From: Bacteroidales bacterium
Lineage (GTDB): Bacteria; Bacteroidota; Bacteroidia; Bacteroidales; UBA932
NCBI GenBank assembly: GCA_024398075.1
Contig: JAKSJM010000025.1
Span: forward strand, 1-37,910
DNA length: 37,910 bases
Reading direction: 5' to 3'
The notes beneath the pieces are model-generated. The model was not told where the DNA came from and did not search any database. It saw only the letters and a program-made list of their open reading frames with translations. The translations under genes and the position numbers were made by a program. This document shows, one piece after another, positions 16,433 to 23,033 of this stretch; position 1 is the first letter of the stretch, and each line of letters opens with the position of its first letter.

Positions 16433-18061
16433 ATGAAAATCACTCAGAAGACTCTTGCGGAGGTCTTTAGGCATTCGGTATCCGCATTCAAGGACCAGAT
16501 TTGGGCTAGGACCTATGACTCCCAGACTATCTACACGTATGAGTCTTTCGGCCATCGTTGTCACATGCTGTCGAATGAACTGCTCCAGTATGGAGTGGCT
16601 GCAGGAGACAAGGTCGCTATCTATTCCATTGGACTGCCTAACTGGTCGTTGGCGTTCTTCTGTGCCACCGCATTCGGTCGTGTGGCTGTGCCTATCCTGC
16701 CGGATTTCTCTGGCAACGAAGCAGAGCATGTGCTTGAGCACAGCGAGGCTAAAGTCTTGTTTGCCAGCAAGCTTCAGCTTGCGAAATTGAGTGAGGAGGT
16801 GCTGTCCAAGCTAGTTCTTGTGTACGAGATAGAGTCGATGACATTGATAAGGAACAACGCCAAAGAGATGTTTGCTCCCGTGGATGTCGCTGAGCCTAAG
16901 GAGAGTGATCTCGCCGCCATCATCTACACTTCGGGTACCACAGGACAGGCGAAGGGCGTGATGCTATCGCACCAGAATTTCATTGCGAACCTACACGCAG
17001 GCATCCATTTTTATCCCCTGGGGAAAAAGGATGTGCTTCTTTCCATACTTCCATTGGCGCATGCATACGAGCTTAGCCTCGGCATGCTGTATCCTTTCAT
17101 CTGTGGCGCAAGCGTGGTGTACCTATGCAAGGCGCCGAACCCAAGTTTCCTCATGAAGGTGATGCAGGAGGTGCGTCCTACGGCCATGCTGACTGTGCCG
17201 CTCATCATCGAGAAGGTGTATAAAGGCACCATTGTTCCAATGGTTAAGAAAAGCTCAGTCCTGTCGTGGATGGACAAGCACATGAACAGGGTTCTGTGCC
17301 GACTCATTGGCAAGAGAATGATAAAGACTTTCGGCGGTCGCATGTCTTTCTTCGGCATCGGCGGCGCGAAGCTGGACATAGACGTGGAGCGCTTCCTTCA
17401 GAAAGCGCGCTTCCCTTACTATATAGGTTACGGTCTTACTGAGTGTGCCCCGTTGCTGGCGCTCTGTACGTACAAGGACACTGTGCCAGGCCAGATCGGT
17501 AGGGCAGTGCATGGCGTTACGCTGAAGCTGGACAACATAAATCCAGAGACCGGGGAGGGCGAGATAGTAGCCAAGGGCCCGAACATAATGCCAGGTTACT
17601 ACAAGGATGAGGAGCGCACTGCAGATGCCTTCAACGAGGATGGATGGTTCCGTACAAAGGATGTGGCGAGCGTGGACTCGAAGGGACGTTATGCCATCAA
17701 AGGCCGAATCGGAAACATGATCCTAGGCTCTTCAGGAGAGAATATCTATCCAGAAGAGATAGAAAAAGTGGTGAAGGAAATCCCTATGGTTGAGGATGTT
17801 ATCGTCATCTGCCGAAACCATAAGCTCGTGGCGCTCGTGAGGGCGGCCGACAAGCTTGTGGATATGAAGAAGGCGGAGACTGACGAGCAGTCTCGCGCTG
17901 CCGTGGCTGGCTTCAAGAAGACCATCAAGGACTATGTCAATGCCAGGGTGAATCAGAGCTCGAAGATACACGACGTCCAGGTGATGAAGGAGCCATTCGA
18001 GAAGACCGCCACCATGAAGATCAGGCGCTTCAAGTATAAGGACGACGCGCCTACCATTTAG
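16433..18061 (+). CDS. AMP-forming acyl-CoA ligase (long-chain fatty acid-CoA ligase-like)
   Basis: A 542-residue ANL-superfamily enzyme that activates a carboxylic acid, most likely a fatty acid, to the acyl-adenylate and then the CoA thioester. The P-loop-like motif YTSGTTGQAKGVMLSH starts near residue 163, YGLTECAPL near 333, and the C-terminal hinge and lysine region ends with EKTATMKIRRFKY. No signal peptide or membrane helix is seen. The frame is open upstream to a TTG at 16361, but the first plausible start is the ATG at 16433 (MKITQKTLAEVF), which matches the normal N-terminus of the family; an ATG at 16415 is an alternative. It is divergent from the AraC-like gene and its stop overlaps the convergent PTS IIC gene (TTAG). 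Confidence 0.88.
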   Translation: MKITQKTLAEVFRHSVSAFKDQIWARTYDSQTIYTYESFGHRCHMLSNELLQYGVAAGDKVAIYSIGLPNWSLAFFCATAFGRVAVPILPDFSGNEAEHVLEHSEAKVLFASKLQLAKLSEEVLSKLVLVYEIESMTLIRNNAKEMFAPVDVAEPKESDLAAIIYTSGTTGQAKGVMLSHQNFIANLHAGIHFYPLGKKDVLLSILPLAHAYELSLGMLYPFICGASVVYLCKAPNPSFLMKVMQEVRPTAMLTVPLIIEKVYKGTIVPMVKKSSVLSWMDKHMNRVLCRLIGKRMIKTFGGRMSFFGIGGAKLDIDVERFLQKARFPYYIGYGLTECAPLLALCTYKDTVPGQIGRAVHGVTLKLDNINPETGEGEIVAKGPNIMPGYYKDEERTADAFNEDGWFRTKDVASVDSKGRYAIKGRIGNMILGSSGENIYPEEIEKVVKEIPMVEDVIVICRNHKLVALVRAADKLVDMKKAETDEQSRAAVAGFKKTIKDYVNARVNQSSKIHDVQVMKEPFEKTATMKIRRFKYKDDAPTI

Positions 18062-19131
18062 TCAAGCTTCAAATCTCCGTCCTTGATCCAGGAGATCTTT
18101 CGGAAGAAAAGACCGAATAACCAGCATAGAATGGCCGGCAGGACTATGCACACGAGTGCGAGGCCTGTCCAGTCCATTGCTGTAGCCACATGACCTGTCG
18201 CAGACCATCCTGTCCACACTCCGATAGGCCCGCAAAGGCCGCATGTGCCCATACCTGAGTTTATCGCTGCGCCATTCATCTCGAGATGGAAGACGCATGT
18301 CGCGATAGGGCCTATGATCATGGATGTGAGTATGACAGGGATCCAAATCTTAGGGTTCTTGATTATGTTGCCCATCTGTAGCATGCTGGTGCCTATACCC
18401 TGGCTGACGACGCCACCCCAGCGGTTTTCGCGGAAGCTGAGGACAGCGAAACCGACCATCTGCGCGCAGCAGCCAGCGACAGCGGCGCCTCCAGCGAGGC
18501 CTGTGAGGCCGAGTGCGGCGCAGATGGCTGCGGAGGAGATGGGGAGGGTGAGCGCTATGCCGACTATGACAGCCACGATCATGCCCATGAGGAAAGGCTT
18601 GAGCTCTGTCGCCCACATGATGGCATTGCCTATCCAGCTGGCTGCGGCGCCTATTGGACCTGCTACGAGGTATGCTATACCCACTCCTACGAGCAAGGTC
18701 ACGAGCGGAGTCACCAGGATGTCTATTTTAGTCTCCTTGCTCACGGCTTTTCCCGCTTCCGCGGCAATGATGGCGACTATCAGCACTGCCAATGGGCCAC
18801 CAGCCCCACCAAGGGCGTTCGTCGCATAACCTACAGGAGCCAGTGTAAACATTACCATGCCAGGAGCCTGAAGGGCGTATCCTATGGCGACAGCCATCGC
18901 CGGTCCCACCATCGCCGACGCTATGCTTCCGATGGTGAAACCCTTGCCGGCTATGGTCACTACCTCACGCGTGAGGATACCAATACCGAATTCATTGCCC
19001 AATGTGTTCAATATGGTGCCGACGAGCAAGGTGCAAAAGAGGCCCTGTGCCATCGCTGACATCGCGTCTATTCCGTATCTTTTAAGCGAAAATACAATGT
19101 TTTTCTTCTGAAGGAATGCTTTTACAGTCAT
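18058..19131 (-). CDS. PfoR-like PTS IIC-type membrane protein
   Basis: A 357-residue membrane protein with about nine hydrophobic segments, very rich in Gly and Ala. The sequence fits the PTS_EIIC_2 group related to PfoR, for example GGAGGPLAVLIVAIIAAEAGKAVSKETKIDILVTP, the repeated GPIGAAAS and GPIGVWTGW segments, and an absent IIA/IIB domain. No PTS IIA, IIB, HPr or EI gene is nearby, so sugar phosphorylation by this protein is doubtful and it may be a transporter or sensor of another kind. A conserved SFRENRWGGVVSQGIGTSMLQMGNI loop follows the central helices. It is a single-gene transcript with its own promoter box. Confidence 0.8.
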   Translation of the reverse strand: MTVKAFLQKKNIVFSLKRYGIDAMSAMAQGLFCTLLVGTILNTLGNEFGIGILTREVVTIAGKGFTIGSIASAMVGPAMAVAIGYALQAPGMVMFTLAPVGYATNALGGAGGPLAVLIVAIIAAEAGKAVSKETKIDILVTPLVTLLVGVGIAYLVAGPIGAAASWIGNAIMWATELKPFLMGMIVAVIVGIALTLPISSAAICAALGLTGLAGGAAVAGCCAQMVGFAVLSFRENRWGGVVSQGIGTSMLQMGNIIKNPKIWIPVILTSMIIGPIATCVFHLEMNGAAINSGMGTCGLCGPIGVWTGWSATGHVATAMDWTGLALVCIVLPAILCWLFGLFFRKISWIKDGDLKLD

Positions 19132-19140
19132 CTTTTATGT

Positions 19141-19151
19141 CACAAATTGTG
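19141..19151. promoter_or_regulatory. Short palindrome just downstream of the PTS IIC promoter
   Basis: CACAA and TTGTG arms surround one A. The site lies between the -7 box at 19162-19169 and the start codon at 19131, roughly where an operator would block early elongation. Five-base arms can arise by chance. Confidence 0.25.
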
Positions 19152-19161
19152 TTTTATCTGT

Positions 19162-19169
19162 CAAAGTTA
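19162..19169 (-). promoter_or_regulatory. Bacteroidota -7 box for the PTS IIC-like gene
   Basis: On the minus strand this reads TAACTTTG, an exact TAnnTTTG match, 30 bases before the ATG at 19131. No clear -33 element is present. It lies back to back with the promoter of the divergent GH3 gene. Confidence 0.55.
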
Positions 19170-19183
19170 TATCATTTTTTTGA

Positions 19184-19214
19184 TTGTAGCATTCTTATTC
19201 TTTGCCTAACTTTG
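19184..19214 (+). promoter_or_regulatory. Promoter of the second GH3 gene
   Basis: TTG (19184-19186), 20 bases, then TAACTTTG (19207-19214) matches the Bacteroidota -33/-7 pattern with normal spacing. The -7 box is 38 bases before the ATG at 19253 and lies inside a longer TTG-started reading frame, which supports the ATG as the true start. Confidence 0.65.
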
Positions 19215-19252
19215 TAAACCATTATCAGATAATCTTTAAAAAATTTAATCAT

Positions 19253-21568
19253 ATGAACTTTAGACATGTGGCGGCCGCATTTGGTGCCGTAGCTTTGCTT
19301 GCTGGTTGTGGCGGTAGCCAGAATTCAGTTAAGCCTGCCATCGAGAAGGATGGTTCCATCGAGGCGAAGATCGAGAAAACTCTCAAGGGAATGAGCCTTG
19401 AGGAGAAGGCTGGACAGCTCGTTCAGATCAACATTTCCGAGATCTACGATAGTAAGACTAAAAGCATGAAGGAGGACAAGCTTGAGACTGTGATCGGACA
19501 GTACAAGGTCGGTTCCATCCTGAATGTCGATTACGCCCTTCCAAAGGATGAGGTCGCTGCTTTCGTGAAGATCATCCAGGATAAGTCGCTCGAGACCATG
19601 GGCATCCCTTGCCTCTATGGACTTGACATGATTCATGGTGCTACTTATTACAAGGAGGGAACTTTCTTCCCTCAGGAGATCAACCTTGCAGCAACATTTG
19701 ACCCTCAGTACGCAGCAGCGATGGGCAAGGCTATTGGTTATGAAACCCGCGCTGGACTCGTTCCATGGGTGTTCTCTCCGGTAATGGACCTTACACGCAC
19801 ACCTCTTTGGTCTCGTAACTGGGAGAGCTTCGGTGAGGATCCATACCTGCAGAGCGTGATGGCAGAGGCTGAGACCAGGGCCATCCAGGGCGACGATCCG
19901 AATGCCATCGACAAGTTCCATTGTGCAGTGTCCCTGAAGCATTTCATGGCCTACGGTGCACCTACCACAGGTAAGGACAGAACTCCAGCCATCGTCGCTG
20001 AGAATGACCTTCGCGAGAAGTACTTCGCACCTTTCAAGGCATGCGTTGAGGCTGGTGCACTCACTATCATGGTGAACTCTGCCAGCATAAATGGCATCCC
20101 TACACATGCGAACTACAAGCTTCTTACCGAGTGGGTCAAGGAAGGTCTTAACTGGGATGGTATGATCGTTACTGACTGGGCAGACATCAATAACCTCTAC
20201 ACCCGCGATCATCTTGCAGTGGATAAGAAGGATGCTCTCCGCATCGGTATCAATGCGGGTATCGATATGGTCATGGAGCCATACGACGCTACCGCTGCTG
20301 GCCTCATCGTTGAGCTTGCAAAGGAGGGCCTCATCCCTATGGCTCGTCTCGATGATGCTGTACGCAGAGTTCTTCGCGTGAAGTATCGCCTCGGTCTTTT
20401 CGACGCTCCAGTATGGGATACAGACGACTACGACCAGTTCGGCTGTGATGAGTTCAAGACCGCTTCCTATAACGCAGCCCTCGAGAGTGAGGTGCTCCTT
20501 AAGAATGACGGTGTTCTCCCTCTCAAGAAGGGCTCTCGCATCCTCGTGACAGGTCCTACCGCTGACTGGGTGCGTTCTCTCAATGGAGGATGGTCATACA
20601 CTTGGCAGGGTACCAATGATCCTGCATACGTAGGTGAGTTCAACTCTATCTACGAGGCTCTCAAGAACAAGTTTGGCTCTGTGACATATGTTCCATCTGT
20701 GGAGTTCGCTGACGGATTTGGAGATTGGCAGAAGGAGAATGTGGGTGGCTTCGCTCCTGCAGTGGCTGCTGCTCGAGCAGCTGATGTGATCGTAGCTTGT
20801 ATCGGTGAGAACTCATACTGTGAGACTCCTGGCAACTTCGATAATCTTGAGCTTTCAGAGAACCAGATCGCTCTCGTGAAGGAACTCGCAAAGACTGGCA
20901 AGCCAGTCGTTCTCGTGCTCGCAGAGGGCCGTCCAAGAATCATAGCTAAGATCGAGCCTCTCGCAAGCGCAGTGGTAGACGTGATGCTTCCAAGCAACTA
21001 CGGCGCAGACGCTCTTGCAGAGCTCCTCAGTGGAGACGCGAACTTCTCAGGTAAGCTTCCTTTCACATATCCTAAGCACACTGCTTCACTCCATACCTAT
21101 GACTTCAAGGTCAGCGAGGTGGTTTCTACCATGTCAGGTATGTATAACTATGACGCTGTGATGGACGTGCAGTATCCATTCGGTTCAGGTCTCAGCTACA
21201 CTAAGTTCGAGTACTCAGACCTTAAGGTTGACAAGGCTGAGTTCGCAAGCGGTGATGTTCTCAAGTTCACAGTGAATGTGAAGAACGTAGGTGAGATGGC
21301 AGGTAAGGAGTCTGTACTTCTCTACTCTAGCGATCTCGTAGCTAGCCTTATGCCTGATTTCAGACGTCTGCGCGCATTCTCGAAGGTCTCTCTCGCTCCA
21401 GGCGAGCAGACCACTGTCGAACTCACAGTGCCTGCTGACGATCTGGCTTTCGTGGGCCAGGATATGAAGTGGCGTCTCGAAGAGGGCGACTTCCATATCG
21501 CTGTGGGCGGTCAGTCACTCATGATCCACTGTACAAAGACCAAGGTTTGGGAGACTCCTAACAAGTAG
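19253..21568 (+). CDS. GH3 beta-glucosidase-like lipoprotein (BglX type)
   Basis: A 771-residue glycoside hydrolase family 3 enzyme with a lipoprotein signal (lipobox LLAGC, C19). The N-terminal barrel carries the nucleophile D308 in MIVTDWADI, preceded by GLDMIHGATYYKEGTFFPQE and by SLKHFMAYG in the substrate pocket. The second domain contains GENSYCETPG with the probable acid/base glutamate, and a fibronectin-III-like domain closes the protein. It likely acts on beta-linked gluco-oligosaccharides in the periplasm or at the surface. The start at 19253 is chosen because it gives the lipoprotein signal and lies downstream of a good promoter. It differs clearly from the other GH3 in the window, so the two are not a recent duplication. 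Confidence 0.93.
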   Translation: MNFRHVAAAFGAVALLAGCGGSQNSVKPAIEKDGSIEAKIEKTLKGMSLEEKAGQLVQINISEIYDSKTKSMKEDKLETVIGQYKVGSILNVDYALPKDEVAAFVKIIQDKSLETMGIPCLYGLDMIHGATYYKEGTFFPQEINLAATFDPQYAAAMGKAIGYETRAGLVPWVFSPVMDLTRTPLWSRNWESFGEDPYLQSVMAEAETRAIQGDDPNAIDKFHCAVSLKHFMAYGAPTTGKDRTPAIVAENDLREKYFAPFKACVEAGALTIMVNSASINGIPTHANYKLLTEWVKEGLNWDGMIVTDWADINNLYTRDHLAVDKKDALRIGINAGIDMVMEPYDATAAGLIVELAKEGLIPMARLDDAVRRVLRVKYRLGLFDAPVWDTDDYDQFGCDEFKTASYNAALESEVLLKNDGVLPLKKGSRILVTGPTADWVRSLNGGWSYTWQGTNDPAYVGEFNSIYEALKNKFGSVTYVPSVEFADGFGDWQKENVGGFAPAVAAARAADVIVACIGENSYCETPGNFDNLELSENQIALVKELAKTGKPVVLVLAEGRPRIIAKIEPLASAVVDVMLPSNYGADALAELLSGDANFSGKLPFTYPKHTASLHTYDFKVSEVVSTMSGMYNYDAVMDVQYPFGSGLSYTKFEYSDLKVDKAEFASGDVLKFTVNVKNVGEMAGKESVLLYSSDLVASLMPDFRRLRAFSKVSLAPGEQTTVELTVPADDLAFVGQDMKWRLEEGDFHIAVGGQSLMIHCTKTKVWETPNK

Positions 21569-21617
21569 TTTCTCCTTTCGAAATAGATACTTTTTTTCGT
21601 TTTCTTGAAAATAGTGT

Positions 21618-21625
21618 TACCTTTG
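21618..21625 (+). promoter_or_regulatory. Bacteroidota -7 box for the queuosine-precursor operon
   Basis: TACCTTTG followed by C is an exact -7 match. It would place the transcription start near 21632, at the foot of the leader hairpin that begins at 21633. The -33 element is not clear in the T-rich stretch at 21591-21598. Confidence 0.6.
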
Positions 21626-21632
21626 CCCTCGA

Positions 21633-21652
21633 GATACGGGAGGTCCCGTGTC
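21633..21652 (+). promoter_or_regulatory. Leader hairpin directly before the preQ1 aptamer
   Basis: GATACGGG and CCCGTGTC form an 8-bp stem (one T-G pair) around AGGT. It begins at the predicted 5' end of the transcript and ends one base before the aptamer stem at 21654. It could protect the mRNA 5' end or help the aptamer fold. Confidence 0.5.
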
Positions 21653-21653
21653 A

Positions 21654-21682
21654 AGTGTGCTTGGTACCACTAAAAAAACAAG
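21654..21682 (+). ncRNA. preQ1-I riboswitch aptamer
   Basis: The RNA fits the compact H-type pseudoknot of the preQ1-I class. P1 is AGTG (21654-21657) with CACT (21668-21671). The loop is ten bases, TGCTTGGTAC, ending in C21667 directly before the 3' strand of P1, where the ligand-pairing cytosine sits in known aptamers. A run of seven A (21672-21678) follows, then CAAG (21679-21682), which pairs with loop CTTG (21660-21663) to make P2. The P2 tail ends three bases before the ATG of a queuosine-precursor transporter, so preQ1 binding would most likely hide the ribosome entry region. P1 is only 4 bp, somewhat short for the class. Confidence 0.75.
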
Positions 21683-21685
21683 AAA

Positions 21686-22363
21686 ATGAAAAAAGTATCT
21701 ATTACCTTCCTTTGGATGGCAGTACTGTTCAATGTCTGCCTCATCGCTTCAAATCTTTTCGCATCGAAAGTTTTCATGCTCTGGGACTGGTGTGTCCTTC
21801 CCGGCGCTGTGATCATCTTTCCTATTTCGTACATTCTGAACGACTGTCTCAGTGAGGTCTATGGCTATCGTAAGGCTAGACTCGTCATTTGGACAGGTTT
21901 CGCGATGAATCTGTTCTTCGTGCTGGCTTCTCAGCTTGTTCTTCTCCTTCCTGGCGCACCATTCTGGGATGGTCAGGAAGCATATCAGTTCGTGTTTGGC
22001 TCTGCTCCCAAGGCTTTGATAGCATCGCTTCTTGCCTTCCTTGCGGGCTCTACTTTGAATGCTATGGTGATGAGTCGCATGAAGGTGGCAGACAAGGGAA
22101 AGCGCTTCGGACTTCGTGCCATCGTTTCTTCTGTAGTAGGAGAATTGGCCGACTCCATGATCTTTATCCCAATAGTTTTCTGGGCTTCAGGAATCAAGAC
22201 AGTGCTGACTATGATGGCGTGTCAGGTGACAGTGAAGGTGCTCTATGAACTCATCATCCTACCACTCACAACAGTGGTTGTGAAAAAGGTCAAGGCGTCT
22301 GAGGGAATCGATACTTTCGACGAGAACATTTCGTATAATCCATTTAAGATTAAAGATATTTAG
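21686..22363 (+). CDS. yhhQ: Queuosine precursor transporter (YhhQ/QPTR family)
   Basis: A 225-residue membrane protein with about six hydrophobic segments. It carries the family signature LNDCLSEVYGYRKARLVIWTGF in the first cytoplasmic loop region and a later SSVVGELADSMIFIPIVFW. Characterised members import preQ0, preQ1 or related deazaguanines for queuosine modification of tRNA. The start codon is three bases after the P2 tail of the preQ1-I aptamer. The neighbouring queF gene begins three bases after its stop, so both are controlled together. Which precursor is carried cannot be told from the sequence. Confidence 0.88.
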   Translation: MKKVSITFLWMAVLFNVCLIASNLFASKVFMLWDWCVLPGAVIIFPISYILNDCLSEVYGYRKARLVIWTGFAMNLFFVLASQLVLLLPGAPFWDGQEAYQFVFGSAPKALIASLLAFLAGSTLNAMVMSRMKVADKGKRFGLRAIVSSVVGELADSMIFIPIVFWASGIKTVLTMMACQVTVKVLYELIILPLTTVVVKKVKASEGIDTFDENISYNPFKIKDI

Positions 22364-22366
22364 AAT

Positions 22367-22828
22367 ATGGCAGAAGGACGTGAGACTGAGGGACTTAAGT
22401 CTCTTGGTGCGAAGACAGAATATAAGAGCGACTATGCTCCAGAAGTGCTTGAGACCTTCGTGAACAAGCACCAGGAAAATGACTATTGGGTAAGGTTCAA
22501 CTGTCCTGAGTTTACCAGCCTTTGCCCTATTACCGGCCAGCCTGATTTCGCGGAGATCCGAATCTCCTACATCCCGGATGTCCGCATGGTGGAAAGTAAA
22601 AGTTTGAAACTATACCTTTTCAGCTTCAGAAATCATGGGGATTTTCACGAGGACTGCGTGAATAAGATCATGAAGGACCTCATCAAACTTATGGATCCAA
22701 AGTACATCGAAGTCACCGGTCTATTCACCCCTAGGGGTGGCATCTCCATCTATCCTTATGCAAATTATGGCCGTCCAGGTACCAAGTATGAGGCCCTTGC
22801 AGAGCAAAGATTTGCTACTCACGATTAA
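22367..22828 (+). CDS. queF: NADPH-dependent 7-cyano-7-deazaguanine (preQ0) reductase QueF
   Basis: A 153-residue, single-domain (type I) QueF that reduces the nitrile preQ0 to the amine preQ1. The catalytic residues are C53 in [12 protein letters not shown] and D60; the QueF motif [21 protein letters not shown] starts at E76 and holds the NADPH and substrate contacts. Its length fits the B. subtilis-type enzyme. It lies three bases downstream of the transporter and is therefore under the same preQ1 riboswitch, which would give product feedback. No other queuosine gene is in the window. A hairpin and a strong terminator follow the gene. Confidence 0.95.
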   Translation: MAEGRETEGLKSLGAKTEYKSDYAPEVLETFVNKHQENDYWVRFNCPEFTSLCPITGQPDFAEIRISYIPDVRMVESKSLKLYLFSFRNHGDFHEDCVNKIMKDLIKLMDPKYIEVTGLFTPRGGISIYPYANYGRPGTKYEALAEQRFATHD

Positions 22829-22854
22829 AATGTTTAAGTGTTCCAAAAAGGCTG

Positions 22855-22888
22855 ATATTGAACGTAGTTAGTTCAATATTTCTTGAAC
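22855..22888 (+). repeat. Overlapping inverted repeats between queF and ilvD
   Basis: ATATTGAAC (22855-22863) and GTTCAATAT (22871-22879) are perfect 9-bp arms around GTAGTTA. A further TTGAAC at 22883-22888 can also pair with the GTTCAA at 22871-22876, around six bases. The two hairpins exclude each other. They could be an RNA switch, or an operator with three half-sites. Confidence 0.5.
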
Positions 22889-22913
22889 ATTGTGGATATT
22901 ACTTACAAATTGA

Positions 22914-22945
22914 AAGGAGAGAAGTTTTCAAAGGCTTCTCTCCTT
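22914..22945 (+). terminator. Strong intrinsic terminator between queF and ilvD
   Basis: AAGGAGAGAAG (22914-22924) and CTTCTCTCCTT (22935-22945) form a perfect 11-bp stem around a ten-base loop, followed by GTTGTTTTTGTG. It should end the queuosine transcript about 85-115 bases after queF. If transcription entered from further left it could also act as an attenuator for the ilv-leu operon. Confidence 0.8.
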
Positions 22946-22978
22946 GTTGTTTTTGTGTCTTCTTTGCTTTCAAAAAGA

Positions 22979-23009
22979 TTGTTTTTCTTATAGAAAAGAA
23001 TTAAATTCG
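22979..23009 (+). promoter_or_regulatory. Probable promoter of the ilv-leu operon
   Basis: TTG (22979-22981), exactly 20 bases, then TAAATTCG (23002-23009), which matches seven of eight bases of the -7 consensus. It lies after the terminator and 24 bases before the ilvD start, giving the operon its own transcript. Confidence 0.5.
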
Positions 23010-23033
23010 TAGCTCACGTTAGTAGGTAACATT

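Noticed and set aside
19202-19252. Upstream extension of the second GH3 protein from a TTG
   Set aside because: It overlaps a good promoter and would bury the lipoprotein signal that begins at 19253.
19325-20212. Antisense reading frame of 295 codons opposite the second GH3 gene
   Set aside because: The GH3 protein is complete with catalytic residues on the plus strand; the antisense product has low-quality composition and no promoter.
11475-21568. The two GH3 genes as a recent duplication
   Set aside because: Apart from family motifs the sequences differ greatly, with different signal types (secreted versus lipoprotein) and domain details.
22830-22871. Thirteen-codon reading frame after queF as a possible leader peptide for attenuation
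   Set aside because: It encodes MFKCSKKADIERS, with a single isoleucine and no leucine or valine codons, so it cannot sense branched-chain amino acids in the classical manner.
22829-23033. T-box riboswitch ahead of ilvD
   Set aside because: No T-box consensus or specifier-loop architecture is visible, and the region is too short.
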